Origin: Astrothelium macrocarpum
Taxonomy: Eukaryota; Ascomycota; Dothideomycetes; Trypetheliales; Trypetheliaceae
DNA: 64,000 nucleotides
Reading direction: 5' to 3'
Assembly: GCA_021030915.1 (NCBI GenBank)
Contig: JAGEMR010000014.1
Span: 248,001 to 312,000, forward strand
Under the pieces are notes generated by a model, which was not told where the DNA came from, made no database searches, and was given only the letters and a program-made list of their open reading frames with translations. Position 1 is the first letter of the stretch, and each line of letters starts with the position of its first letter. A program made the position numbers and the translations under genes. Of the stretch, positions 21,867 to 33,659 are shown in pieces.

Positions 21867-23963
21867 GGGCGTGAAATCGATATGTTAGCTGAACAGAATA
21901 AACCTCAAAGTACTGCTCCTGAAGTATAAACTAGACATTGGAGGTTATATCGGGATTGATGTTGGATGCATGTCCAGTAACCAGGGGTGGAGGCTTCGAA
22001 AATGGCATCCTATGACGATAGCACGGATTGTTGCTCTGGAATTGCGCTGGCTAGTCTCAGTAAGCATTTACTAGAGGTTGCAAGAAGCAATATCACAAGC
22101 CGCATGAGAAACGATTCATCAAATGATCATTGAGGGAGATCCTCAGCAAAGAAAAAAGATTTTCGTGAGATTTAGCCAATGAATAGAGCATTCTTTTCAG
22201 TGGCTCGAGATTGCGTTGGGGATCTTCCAAACGCGATTTTGGTAATCATGTCTTTAATTATCCGTGACACTCGTTGGTACCGTGTATTGGCATTAGGAAC
22301 TTGATAGAAGGAGTATGTACCGAGATCAGGCGACGGACACCTTGGATAGATGTGCTTTCTTTCCGTAAGAGAGAAAACACTACACAACACAGTCAGTCAA
22401 CACACATACCTCACAGAGAGCCTACTTGATAGAAATGATGAAGTACCTGGAAAGGATTGCAGGAAAAAATGGCCCAATTTTATACATTCAGAATCGTCGG
22501 TTGTTGAAAGACTCTGAAATGCAAGATGTGACGGAAGTAGAAATTGAGCCGGAAACATAGAATGTGAGAGCATCAGGTGGCAGTAGCGAGCTGAAGATGG
22601 ATATTGCGTTTCGTGTTTTCAAGGCACGGAGAGGATTAGGCAATGGAATGTAATTCTGAAGGCATAATGCCGCTAGATGACTGCTTGAAATCCATGGTGT
22701 AGGAAGAGATTTGAGTAAAGATGGAAATTCAGAGAGAACGACACTTTATCTATTAGAGAGGGGATTCAAGATACTGTGAAAAAAACAATGAAAGAAAGAG
22801 ATGTTGTCATATCAATACCTTGACCAGTGGTCATACCAAACATAACGTTAACAGTACAAGGCACGCATCGAAAAGGCAAATGGTTGGAAGTAAAACCCAC
22901 TGCTTTCTGTTTTGAATGGTGGCGTAAAACAACTCTATCAAGGCACCAAGACGTTACTGACGTGAGTAGATACGACAAGATGGAACATAACAGCAAACTC
23001 ACAAAAGAGGAGTGCCACATGTCTCTCATCGTACAACATTCTGCTCGATTATCTCTCTCCGTCGCGCTTCGTTTAACAAGCGCCAGGGATATTGTGGTTG
23101 TTACGACGCTCAATATGATTGTATGTGATGTTGACAATTGGGCTTGGTAATGAAATGCTCCCACGTGGAACTCTCAGTGTGAATTATAAACAACGCGTAA
23201 GTCCTGTATGTATATTCTCGGTGTTTCTTTCTTCGTTCTCGCCACTCCAAGTGTAGGGGTCCAATGCCAATAACTAATCAATGCTCGATGACAGATAAGC
23301 ACTTGCAAGGCCTCGCATCTCTGTTGCAAATCCCAGTGTCTATGCTATTATCCATCCTTCGAGTTGTTCGATTATTAGATTTGTAGATCAGTTGCCGTCA
23401 ATACGACTTCAACGGGGACTCTTCCTTGACCCTAAAACTTTGGCGTCACCATTTCAAGCACCTTATCTCTTCATTAGCTCTGTTGGGCACTGACGCAGGG
23501 TTTGTTTGGACTTGGCCTCGATTATGCGGCAATGTCTGCAGGAGCCAGGATCATTAGCACCCAAGTTTAGCGAACCGTCTATTTGGCTCAAGAAAATATA
23601 CATTTCGAAGACTCGGTAAGCTCTTGCAACCAGTGCATTGGAATGATCGGCTCGCTTCGGTTTGTCCGACCCGGCCTGCCTGTAACGCTGAAGTTTTTGC
23701 CGCAATTTTTCTCGTTCCAGCTCACCATGGCCACCATGAAGACCTGTTACCAAGGGTGATGGCTTGACAAGAATTGTATTCGGGGCTCGGGGTTTGTGTT
23801 GATGTGCTCGTGATTAGTGGACATCTGTCTGGCGAAATGCTGGTCTGCTAATGGATTTAATGTCGAGCTTGACTAGCTCGCTGGGTATCCTGTCCACCAC
23901 TGCTGTTCAATACTATCTGGGTTTTCTGATTCATGACGTGGCGCTACTGGAAATTTAGAGTTA

Positions 23964-24176
23964 TTAAACACGAAAAGAAAAGTAAAGCAAAATGGTGGTG
24001 TAGCAGATAGAAAAGGGATAGAAGGCGTAAAACATAACAGACACTAATGTCGCGAAGAAGACAAGAAATATGCCAGCGCTGAGCGGCCTAAGACGAACGT
24101 TGAAGGGAAGGTTTCCGATACGGGTTGGAAAGAAGGCGGAGGATTTGGGCAGAATTTTGGCCTCAATTTGATGCAT
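23964..24176 (-). CDS. Weak candidate small single-pass membrane protein
   Basis: A 70-codon ATG frame divergent from TFIIIA with only 64 bases between the two ATGs. It has a basic N-terminus, then RIGNLPFNVRLRPLSAG, then a long hydrophobic segment. The LPF-V-RP pattern ahead of a helix recalls small mitochondrial inner-membrane subunits such as cytochrome oxidase VIIc/VIII types, but the match is too slight to name it. It may be spurious. Confidence 0.3.
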   Translation of the reverse strand: MHQIEAKILPKSSAFFPTRIGNLPFNVRLRPLSAGIFLVFFATLVSVMFYAFYPFSICYTTILLYFSFRV

Positions 24177-24240
24177 TCAACTTTCAAATTAATCGATTGA
24201 TTGATCACGTCTTAGACAGACCGCAAGCTGTCGGCCGAAG

Positions 24241-25910
24241 ATGGCTGAGCCAGCCTCAGCCTTTTCCAATGTACTAGGAAAGAGGAAGAGACTCAGTCAA
24301 GTTGAACGGGACCTCAGTCTATCTGAAGATAATAAAGGTACTTCCGTCATCTTTGCTGTCGGCACATCCTTTTCATAATCTGTGATTGCTCATACAATTG
24401 CGCAGATGCTTCTTACTCTGTTCCGGATGAACCAAGCAGCGATGGGTCTTCCACGCAGCATGAAGACGAACACCGTTCTGAGGTCACAACACCGCTAACA
24501 CCACTCTCCGATCGACCAACAAAATACGTTCGTCCAAAGAACTACATCTGCCCGTACCAAGGATGTGGTAAAGCCTTCGACCGTCCTATCCGACTCAATA
24601 CCCACCTGCGAGCGCACACGGACGAGCGGCCATTTGTTTGCTCACACGAGGGATGCGACAAATCATTTCGTCGAGAAAGTCATTTGGATTATCATGTCAA
24701 GAACATCCATCTCAATCAAAAAGATTTCGCATGTGGGTGGGAAGGTTGCAAGAAAGCATTCGTCACTGCGACAAAGCTTAGAAAACATCACGAGTCCCAT
24801 CAAGGTCAGATGAAGCACCGGTGTACTGGCTACCCGCCGTGCGATGAGCACTTTAGGAAACATTCAACATTACAAAAACACATTGCAATTGTGCACCTCC
24901 AGCGGAAACCTTTTCCGTGCACGTTTGTTAACGATCAGACGGGTGAGAAATGCACGCAAGCATACGATACGGTCGGTAGACTTCACGCACATCAGGGTCG
25001 TGCGCACGGTGGAAAGAGATACTGGTGCACACTCTGCAACGGAGCTGAGACAGCAACGCAGAGCAGTAGCCGAGAAATTGTTGGTTTCTCTACGTATGGC
25101 GAGTTCCAGGCTCACATCAAGAATGTCCACCCTCCGGTCTGTGAGCAATGTAGTGCAGCCCTGCCCACTCAGCGTGCTCTGCGCAAACACGTGGAACTAA
25201 ATCATTCCGACCTGGAACTTAAGGATCGAAAACTATTCGTTTGCGACGTGACAGATTGTGGCAAAAGCTTCACACGACAGAATAACTTGCAAGCCCACAT
25301 TCGTGCTGCCCACGAGAAGCGTCGTTTTGTATGTGGACAGCTCGAACCCAGCAAGCTGAAAAATGTAAACAGCTGGGACGGCGCCAATGCATGCGGTCGA
25401 GATTTTGCGTCCAAAGCTGGTCTAGAAGACCACATTCGCACGCAACATCAGGGATTGGCTGGCAAGCCGCGACGAAAGGGATTACGCAATCAGCCATCTA
25501 CCAATCGAAGTTTTGAACGTGTCTCAGGCATTTCCAAGTTGACAGGAGCCGACTACGGTGGAGAGAGTGGAAGGGACATCAAATGCATCATTCCCACATG
25601 CCCATATCAATTCTACAGAGATTACGATCTTGAGATTCATCTGGAGTCGATACACGGAATGTCGCCGGATGAGACTGCCGAAGCAGTGACTGAATATAAT
25701 GCTTTGAATGGCGGCCAATTCTGGATAGGGGGAATCGGGAAAGATGGTGAATTGGTTACACAAGGTATTAGATCGATTGATGCTCAAAGCACGAGCAGTG
25801 GAGAAACACCAGCTTTGGACGCTGTCGACGACGAGCCAATAGATACCTGCCTCGACCCTCGTTTGGTAGCATTTGACGAGGACCAAGATATCTCTCAGTC
25901 AAAACATTAG
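24241..25910 (+). CDS. Transcription factor IIIA-type C2H2 zinc-finger protein
   Basis: Two exons, 24241-24337 and 24406-25910, giving 533 residues; the intron starts GTACTT and ends CAG. TFIIIA binds the internal control region of 5S rRNA genes and recruits TFIIIC/IIIB for RNA polymerase III. About ten C2H2 fingers run from residue ~95 to ~425. They start with YICPYQGCGKAFDRP and VCSHEGCDKSFRRES, include the spaced finger with a long CTLCNGAE insertion, and end with CIIPTCPYQFYRDYD separated from the rest by a linker. The first three fingers have the FxCxxxxCxKxF spacing typical of TFIIIA. The N-terminal ~90 residues are acidic and Ser/Thr-rich with a basic KRKR patch that may be a nuclear signal. 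Fungal TFIIIA proteins are commonly about 400-600 residues. Confidence 0.88.
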
Positions 25911-27898
25911 ATCGCGTAAAAAGCATCTGGGGAAGCCTCGTTAAATATGGGGCCTCCTTTGTCATTCATTATGATCATCCGACAACATGTACATCGTTCT
26001 AAAGATGGACACTGTTAGTTTCCGAGTCGGTTGTTTGAAACAGACTTTGTTTTCTTCACGAGATACGACGGCGCCGTCTTGGTGCCTTTGTTGATTATCT
26101 GATGATAGGCAGCAATATCAAAGTTATCTCATGGACTGCTCATGAGAAACTCGACTGCATGGTATTATCTTGAAACAAGACGTAATCTGCAATATTGACT
26201 ACCAGCGCTGGACAAGCAGATATGTGTAAATGAAAAGGCGGTGGATACAAGCCACTTGGGATCGCCAATCTCGGCGAACGGGAAGAGCCAGCCGTGGAGG
26301 ATTCACGCGTGCTTCCGAAGTTCCAGAACTGCAGATCGCTAATCTTCCTCACAAATAACTAGCTGCATCGCACTGGCAATCGCTGCTGGGGCGAGTATCT
26401 TTCGTTTACGTACGTCGAATTTGCTGTCGGCTTGGTGGACAAACAACATTCTTCTGGCGCGAAAACCAAATCAGCGATTCGCTACCTGCGGCAGGATCAA
26501 TAGCATGTGGCATGCGCGATCACTCTTATGCCGACTTCCGGGGAAAGGTAAGCTGAGTGAGTGGCTTTATTGGATGGCGCCAGGGTCAAGTCTGAACAGG
26601 TTAGAAAAGCCAGCTGCAATAATGGAGGAAGATTGGTCTGAAAAGCACGTTGCTACTATCATCCACAAACCATTCTCGTCCATTCTGCCGGGCCTTTGGA
26701 CAGATTTGTTGATTGGATGCTCAGTAATCTAAACGATGAGGGATCCCCCACCAACCCCTGGCCCCTGGATTTATGCATTACGCCCCAATACCTGAGCAAT
26801 GGCAGTGCTTGTCTTGTGCAGAGCGCATTTCGGTCAAACCTTCTCCAGCATCAATGTGATTTGGGCAGGAGCAGACAAATGCGATGTACAGGTCAGCAGG
26901 AAATATTGTCTGCATGGTGAAAAGCCCTATTCTGCAAGGTGCGTGGGGAACTAGCCGTTAGATACGACGACATTCTGCCCATCCACCGACTATTGGATGC
27001 AGACCCGACATAATCCCCACCTTGCAGCCGGCGCAATCCCTCCTGGAGGGGGATAGCAGCACGCTTAGATGCTGCCAAATTAAGCATCGGGACGCTGGCG
27101 AACGGTCGAGGCTTTTACCCCGGCCTGTCACCTGTCGTGGGACTAGCGACGCTTTTCAGCACCGCCTGCGCCTCACTGTCGACGACTGGGACAAAGCAGT
27201 TTAGCCGCTGTCCAGCTCATGGCAATTTCGATGCCCTTAGCGACGCGATCCGAGGATAGTCGAGCAAAGAGGCCACATGCGTCCGCCGAGCAGCTCTATC
27301 CGGACCATTCCCCCACCAACGACCGCGTTATCCATGTAATTACGCTGGCGCCCTGCTCCTCCAAATCTTTTGGTGGCTTACCGTCCATGTTGCTGCGCTT
27401 TGCCAGGTAATCAACGGTGAGCGCCTCCTCATCTAGCTTCCCGCGGCTCTAGACAGCTTGCATAATGTGCGCGCCTCTTCTACTGAAAGCCCGCTCCCCC
27501 GATGCTAAAGAAAATAATTTCACAATTCATATTAGAATATTGCTTCCACCGTCATTGTCTTTTTTCGTTATTCATTACCCTCTGTTCTTTGCTTCTTTCA
27601 GCCCCTAGAGTCTAGACCTCACGACCGTGGTCGACACGAGGTAGATTCCTGCAAGGGGTAGTCGCCCACATATTTTCCGATTGGCCCGCGTTTCCTTGTT
27701 GATCACTTTGGGAAGCGTGCGACTACTAGGGTAGCCAAAGAAGACAAATAAAGCTGTTGGTCGAATTTGCTTCAATTTCAATAAATGCCGTGGTGAACCG
27801 AGACAAAGGAGCGAAATACCGCAACCGGCCTACCATATTTTGACGCTCTCGGTCATGCTGGCACCCTCTCGACCAACACTGGGTGACCAAACCGCACA
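25911..27898. other. Intergenic interval, no supported gene
   Basis: About 2 kb between two plus-strand genes. Short open frames near 26140-26350 and 26420-27410 lack domain signal. No tRNA or 5S rRNA consensus seen. Confidence 0.5.
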
Positions 27899-29251
27899 AT
27901 GATCTCACGATCGGACCGATGCTTTCAGCACGAGGCTGTGAGCCGCAGAGTATCCGTATCAGATTGTCTCGTTACAAGCAGGCCATTCGAAACGTCTGGT
28001 CGCAATAACCGAAGGGACAGAACCCAAAGAAAGTCGATATCAGCACACCATGAGGCCCTTATCAACAGACCACACTCTGCGCGACGGAGGCATTCGTCTC
28101 ATCTCAAGTCTTCTTGGAATGCGCGATTCCTTATTTCAAGAAGCCGAGTTCTGCTGGTGTTGTGCCTCATTTTCTTCCTCTGTGACGGTGTGACTGCATT
28201 CGACGCAAGGAGCCGAACCCTTGGAGATCGCTCAGAGTTGCGCAGACTTGCCAGAAGGGGAGAAATACTTGTTGATCGCAGCGAACCTCCAAAACCACAG
28301 ATGCGGGAAAGACGACAACAAACAAGCCCTTCGGATCTTCCTCCAGCCATCTTACCTTCAAGCTTGACGCCCACGAGCACACTGGGTGGCTCGACTGGAA
28401 CAAATTCTCCTTCTCGAACAACAGCATCAAAAACATCAGCATTCGCTACCGCATCATCTACTTCAACGCAATCGCCTCTCCCATCTCCATTCGATGGGAG
28501 CCTCGGGAACAACTTCACATCCCCAGGCTGTCCAGCTTTCTTCCAGAATTTCTTGTCGAATAATACTTTTAATCAGTGCCTTCCATTCTCGCTCCTCCTC
28601 CAAACGTCCAACTCATTCTTCGCTGTCGAACGATCTCTTGTCCGCCTTACCCAGACCTTGGACGCAACTTGCAATGTCAACTTTAATGAATGCAATGCGC
28701 TCATGAGCGACCTGGCCACGCAGATCACGAACAATGCGAATTGCGGTGCCGACTTTCAAGCCCAGAATCCGAATGTCATCCAAGCGTATGATGGCTTTGT
28801 TTCTTACGGAACCCTATATCACGCTGGATGCCAGAAGGACTCGAATGGAAACTACTGTGAGTCACTGGGAACTACAATTCTGAAACCTCTTTTGACTACA
28901 CTACTAACTCATCTTCAAGGCTTTGCCGATGCCGCTACAAATACATCCGCGACAAGTGATACCTTCCCTTACTTCCTTCCACTGGGCGTTGCTCTTCCTG
29001 GTGGCGCTCAACCTACGTGCAACACCTGCCTCCAGAACACAATGGCCATCTTCAGCTCCGCTGCATCCAACGCCACGCAGCCAGTCAGTGCAAATTACAA
29101 AACCGCTGCAGAGCAGGTCAACATGGTCTGTGGCCCAAGCTTTGTCAACCAAAACGTAATGGTGACATCGGGTGCAATACGCAGCTCCACAAGCGCTGGA
29201 CCTTGGAGCATGTTGTTCGTGCTTGTGGTGATGGTTTGCAGCTGGCTGTGA
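27899..29251 (+). CDS. GPI-anchored Ser/Thr-rich cell-wall or membrane protein (DUF7729-like)
   Basis: Exons 27899-28856 and 28920-29251 give 429 residues. A basic N-terminal region precedes a hydrophobic signal segment (VLLVLCLIFFLCDGVTA, residues 84-100). A Ser/Thr/Pro-rich stalk follows (about 115-195). Next is a cysteine-containing ectodomain starting SPGCPAFFQNFLSN, with ATCNVNFNEC, NANCGADF and the NGNYC/FADAATN junction, then PYFLPLGVALPGG and PTCNTC. The C-terminus ends in a hydrophobic helix after a small-residue stretch (SSTSAGPWSMLFVL), a GPI-attachment signature. The family is common in ascomycetes with no known activity. The 63-base intron at 28857-28919 has GTGAGT, a CTAAC branch and CAAG; being a multiple of three without a stop, its retention would add 21 residues. 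Splicing restores the YCFADA segment, so I prefer it. Confidence 0.82.
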   Translation: MISRSDRCFQHEAVSRRVSVSDCLVTSRPFETSGRNNRRDRTQRKSISAHHEALINRPHSARRRHSSHLKSSWNARFLISRSRVLLVLCLIFFLCDGVTAFDARSRTLGDRSELRRLARRGEILVDRSEPPKPQMRERRQQTSPSDLPPAILPSSLTPTSTLGGSTGTNSPSRTTASKTSAFATASSTSTQSPLPSPFDGSLGNNFTSPGCPAFFQNFLSNNTFNQCLPFSLLLQTSNSFFAVERSLVRLTQTLDATCNVNFNECNALMSDLATQITNNANCGADFQAQNPNVIQAYDGFVSYGTLYHAGCQKDSNGNYCESLGTTILKPLLTTLLTHLQGFADAATNTSATSDTFPYFLPLGVALPGGAQPTCNTCLQNTMAIFSSAASNATQPVSANYKTAAEQVNMVCGPSFVNQNVMVTSGAIRSSTSAGPWSMLFVLVVMVCSWL

Positions 29252-30018
29252 ACTCGAAATGGCTCCGGTTTTCGTTGTTCCGATCGATGCCTGCCACTCC
29301 TCGATCCGAACACGCGACTGCCACGTTACACACGAAAATCATTTTTTGTTCGACTTGCTCGACGCGCATGTCGAGAGTTTTTCGCTACATACCCGATGCA
29401 ACCGAATCTTGCATTATCTCTTCTCAACATTCTCTGTGCATACTCTTTTCTAAGAATCTCCACAACGGCTCGCGCGGCTGTGGATTTGAGGCTACCATTT
29501 GGGATTTAGCGATGGCGCTTTGGGGGATACTCGAGATACCATACTTTCTTCGGCTGGGTGACTTTATTTCAAGCCTTCGTGGTGGTCGGCGCTTCTGTCT
29601 ACTACGGGGCTTCTTTCGAACCCAACACTTTTAAATCTAATCACATCCTGTTCTTCTTGTTCGGAGACACTTATGAAGGATTATCGGGTTTTGGGACGGT
29701 TTTGGGACGATATCGATATGCTTACATGTTGATGCTACTGAGCATTTGAGCAGCATTTTTATACGCTTAAGCCGCGCTCGCGTGCGGATAAGTTTCTTTG
29801 ATTCTGGCTCAGGCTGAATTTCGCAAAGAAATATTTTAACCGAATAGTCATTATCGCGTGACTAGTATTTAGAGAAGACGTCACTAAGGCATTGAGCCTA
29901 GGACAATCAATTTAATTTAATTTCATCTAATTACCGCTTATGCTCATCTCAATGTGCCTTCCTTCGCATCATTCCACCCCATTTATTTCACCACAGGCTC
30001 ACCCAATCCAGCACATCC
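29252..30018. other. Intergenic interval between convergent genes
   Basis: 767 bases of 3' flank for the GPI protein (plus) and the TPR protein (minus), AT-rich around 29830-29940. No gene seen. Confidence 0.5.
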
Positions 30019-31907
30019 CTAAGCCCCCATATCCATCACCTCCTGAGTCAACCCATCCGCCACTTCCGTCCCAATCAAACCCTCATCCACCATCTCTCCC
30101 AGCACCTCCCTCACCTTCGCACCCAGCTCTCCCTCCCTCCTCACAGCCTCCCTCACCACCCTCACCGCACCTCGCCTCCTCCCCTTCCCCTCCTCCTCAC
30201 CCTCCACCAACCCCCTCACAAACTCCGCAACCCCAGCCTTCGCATCCACCTCCCACTCCTCCTCCCCCTCCCCCTCCGGCGCCCCAGCAGCACGCACCCA
30301 CTTCCCGGCGCCCCGCCAAAACGTCGCCGCATTCCCCGCCAGCGTCACCGCAGTCGTCCTCTCGCTCTCCCCCCCGCCCAGCGCGCCCAGCCGCAGCATC
30401 TCCGCCTCCGCCTTCCGCGCATACAGCCGCGCCTGGCTGGCTGGCTCGCCCGCTGCACCCGGCTCCGCGGCTGCAGTGGTGAGCAGGGTCTGCGCCGCGC
30501 TGAGAGCGCGCCAGCGCAGGGACTGCGTGTCGGCGTCGCCGACGGTGGTGGTAGCGAAGTCGGTGAGGGCGGACGCGTGCGCGCAGAGGATTTCCGGTTT
30601 GCTGACTGTGGAGGAGGCCGGGGGGATGGAGGCGAAGGCGTCTTGGATGCGCGTATAGTATGTGGAGGCGGAGATGAGATGGGCGCGGTACTGGGCGGAG
30701 GCGAGGGCGGTGGTGAATGTGGCGAGGGAGAGACGGATTTCGGTGGCGCGAATGGTGCTTGGAGAGATTGGGTCGGGTTGGGTGGGAAGAGGTTCGGTGT
30801 TGGTTGATAGTTCAGAGGCGGACAACTCGGAAGCGCATTGCTCGAGAAAGTCGAGGCTGGGTTTGGCAGTAGTGTCTGCGGTTAACGAAGGATCCGAAAG
30901 AGTGCATGATAGGGTCAAAGCTGATATTTTCGCGAGTGCGGTGTCGATTACATCGTTTTCGGTCGTGGGATCTATGATTATAGCGCGGACATCGGTCTGT
31001 AGTTGATTGCCTTGGGCTACCTTTTCCTCATGTGCTCCAGGTTTTGGGTCTATATCCATCTCTGTACTGTCCTTTGGTTCTTGATAAAATTCTTCTCCTG
31101 CGTCCATCTGCTCCTCTTTCTCTGCTTCTTGATGCTGGATCGTCTCCTTTTGATGATGAAGACACTTTGTGTATAGATTTAGGGCTTCTGATAACAAAGA
31201 TACAGCTTCAAATCGACCATCGCTCTTCTCGGAGAGTTCTTCTGCAAGGCTACTGAGAGCTTGACCAGTATTGAAGAGCATGTCGGTATTTGTGGGATCA
31301 AGATTGAGGGCGTAGCGGTGGGCTTCTATGGTAGATTGCAGGAACTCTGTGAGGGAACTTGGCAAATACAGGAGAAATCTTGTTTCTTGAGCAGTCTCTA
31401 GGTAGATGCGAGCTCTACAAAGTGAGTGAGAAGCGGATCTTCCGGGTTATGCGATTTATGCGATTGTAAAAAGATTTTAAGTGTTCCCATCCTCGGTAGA
31501 CCAAAGAGATGCGATAAATTTGTTGGGCATGCATGTCCAGTGCACTTACCTGTTGTATGCAAGATCGAAATCATTCGGATACTTCGCTAGTCCATTGTTG
31601 TAAGATTCCAAGGCTTTCAGGAAGTTTCTGGCGCCTTTTTCAGCGTCACCAGCTCGCCATTTTTTACCAGTTTCTTCATAGTTCTCAGCGACTACGGTGA
31701 GTACACATCAGTAAAAGGGCTGTTCAAAAGCAGTGTTTACATTTCACACCTTGCTGGAAGTCGTCTGCAGTGTTCGGCACCTGTGGATGGTTTACTAGTC
31801 AATTGTTCAATCATTCGCGATATCTAAGATGCACGGCAAACCTTTAGATTATGGTTAGGATAATTCTTCAAAAATCTCGGCTTTCTGGATTTTGACACGG
31901 AAAACAT
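30019..31907 (-). CDS. TPR-repeat protein, conserved fungal family of unknown function
   Basis: Five-part gene on the minus strand: exons 31907-31842, 31780-31750, 31691-31550 and 31414-30019, giving 544 residues with consistent phases. The start MFSVSKSRKPRFLKNYPNHN and the tiny second exon VPNTADDFQQ resemble the N-terminus of a recurrent ascomycete TPR family. The TPR-like helices run over KWRAGDAEKGARNFLKALES, YNNGLAKYPNDFDLAYN and AHRYALNLDPTNTDMLFNTG. An acidic middle (PKDSTEMDIDPKPG) separates them from C-terminal helical repeats ending GLTQEVMDMGA. TPR solenoids bind peptide tails of partners; the partner is not known. The 3' half of the gene is much GC-richer than the 5' half, which opens a long proline-rich frame on the opposite strand. 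It is co-directional with the gasdermin-like gene but unrelated in function as far as can be seen. Confidence 0.82.
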
Positions 31908-32617
31908 TGTATGGAGAGAGCCAAGAGGACAAGAGCTGAAGCGGAGACTTGGACGTTCTTGCAACAAAGTCCGCCACGAGTCAATTCATCATCCATCTGA
32001 GTGATAATCGGATCTTACAAGTTCTGACGAGGATCACCTCTAAATTTTCATATCACCGACGTAAAAATTTACGGCTTACCCAGGCCCCTCAAGAATCAGC
32101 CACCTTAATGTACCACTATCAACTGTCACTGGCGCGCGATTCCTTCCAAGCAGGCATAACCTGGGCTCATATTCTTTTACAAAATCTTTGCAGGTTGTGC
32201 AAGTTTCAAAGTCACATCGAACTCAAGTCCTAAAGTTGTGCGGAGCACCAAGAGTACAAAGCCAGGCGTGAAACGACGTAGACATTGGAGTACTCCGGAG
32301 AGGTCCGGGGTAGCCCTTACTGGACCCAATTGGTGCAATGCGTCTGGGTCAACGTATCTGCGCAGCAGTGCCTTAGCTGATTGATGTTTATGTCGAAAGA
32401 GACTGACCACAAGTGCACTGATTCGCATCTGCAATGTTGGAGATAACTGCACAGATCGTCACTGCCCTGTATTGGATGATAGTGCTTCGTTCTTGTAGAT
32501 TTTGCTGCAGCTTAATCACATCGCTTATGTATACCTACAACCTGAATTGGAGGTGCATGGGACAGTAAAAGAACGAATTTAGATAACATATCTATATCGA
32601 TTCGGTCAGATATACGT
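31908..32617. other. Intergenic interval, nothing recognised
   Basis: 710 bases between the gasdermin-like stop and the TPR-protein start, both minus strand. Presumed promoter of the TPR gene; no domain-bearing frame. Confidence 0.5.
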
Positions 32618-33460
32618 TCATGCAACCAAATATATCTCGTCTCCAGAAGAAGTCATATCAGACGTAAGCTCAGCGGTATCGTCAACACCATCCAAAAGGT
32701 GAGCCTCGATTACGTCTTGCTTTTCATCATCCATATCCATGCCTCTGGCATCGCGATCAGTACATATCTGTTCCCACCAGATTTTGGATGTAAGGTTGGC
32801 ATCAGGAGCCGCCGATGCGGTGCCCTTCTTCAATTTGACTTCCCGATACTGTATGCCATACACCTTCTCATCCGGTACGTTGCCAGCGGTCTTCACACCT
32901 CGCTCGGCTGAGTAGTCCGCTCTGGCAGCAGGATCAAGGGGAGTTGGCAAGGGTACACCTGAAGCAGCCAGAAGCGGAGCCTGCACCCCTGCACCAGTGC
33001 CAACCTTCCATGATCTGTCGATTTCGATATCTACGTTTCTCAGAGTCTGGAGACCGGTGACGAGGTACGCCTTCCTCCCACGCATAGCTGCCCGCTCTAG
33101 CCAAAGCTGCGTCAAATCTGACTGGCAGATCCTTTCGAACCAATCATCGGCATTAAGCAAAAGGTATTGTAAGCCTTGCTTTGCCCCCAGTAACTTAACA
33201 TCTTTCGATTCACCTTTTAAGAAGATGCTTGCAAAGGTAGTCAAAGCTAGTTCCAACCCAGCGCCATTGGAAGCTTTCAGTAACTTCGAGATGTTGTTGA
33301 TCTCGCTCGCACTCGAGGGAACTGCTGGCTTTTCGGGTAACTCAACGGCGGGGTTGAAGAAGTCCTGACCCGGGTGCTTGATGAAACTCACAAGCCGTCC
33401 AAGAGAGACAACATCCAAAGGAAGTGGATATGAGGAGATGAATATGGAGGATTTTCCCAT
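32618..33460 (-). CDS. Gasdermin-like pore-forming protein (putative, fungal RCD-1/HET-Q1 group)
   Basis: A single exon of 280 residues, the size of fungal gasdermins (about 250-280). The N-terminus SIFISSYPLPLDVVSLGRLV with HPGQDFFNP resembles the start I recall for this family. The body alternates beta-prone and helical segments without signal peptide or classical membrane helix. A C-terminal tail from about residue 235 is strongly acidic and helical (DMDDEKQDVIEAHLLDGVDD) and would suit a short autoinhibitory tail. In the known system (Podospora HET-Q1 with subtilase HET-Q2; Neurospora RCD-1) proteolytic removal of the tail frees the N-domain to oligomerise at the plasma membrane and kill the cell. 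Gasdermin genes in fungi are often next to protease genes; here the divergent neighbour, 199 bases away, is a TPR-CHAT protease-like gene. The gasdermin call rests on length, N-terminal pattern and this neighbourhood; it could be another lineage-specific family. Confidence 0.62.
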   Translation of the reverse strand: MGKSSIFISSYPLPLDVVSLGRLVSFIKHPGQDFFNPAVELPEKPAVPSSASEINNISKLLKASNGAGLELALTTFASIFLKGESKDVKLLGAKQGLQYLLLNADDWFERICQSDLTQLWLERAAMRGRKAYLVTGLQTLRNVDIEIDRSWKVGTGAGVQAPLLAASGVPLPTPLDPAARADYSAERGVKTAGNVPDEKVYGIQYREVKLKKGTASAAPDANLTSKIWWEQICTDRDARGMDMDDEKQDVIEAHLLDGVDDTAELTSDMTSSGDEIYLVA

Positions 33461-33659
33461 TTTCTCTCACCAAAATGCAGCTACCAAAGCGTAGACATGA
33501 CGAGGGCTAGGAAAAACAAAATATCGCTTTACCCGTGCTTTGGAACGTGCGACAAATTGAGATTGGCGGCGCCCTAGACATACAGCTGACAATAGGGGTC
33601 CTTCTGTCCTCCTGACGATTAACCAGGTACTTTGCTCCCATCTTTGATCTGCGCTCGAC
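33461..33659. promoter_or_regulatory. Bidirectional promoter of the gasdermin-like / TPR-CHAT pair
   Basis: Only 199 bases separate the two divergent start codons (33460 minus, 33660 plus). Such a short shared interval would favour joint expression and joint inheritance of effector and protease. No specific element was identified. Confidence 0.6.

Larger units (their letters stand above)
20989..24240. other. Long gene-poor interval
   Basis: About 3.2 kb. It contains short ATG frames on the minus strand at 21597-21866, 22172-22390 and 23964-24176 (first and last listed separately as weak candidates). A minus-strand open frame at 22766-23164 lacks an ATG near its start. The rest shows no gene or RNA signal. 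Confidence 0.45.

Noticed and set aside
29940..30482. 180-codon proline-rich plus-strand frame
   Set aside because: It is antisense to the TPR gene's GC-rich 3' exon, has extreme Pro/Ser composition and no family resemblance; the minus-strand gene explains it.
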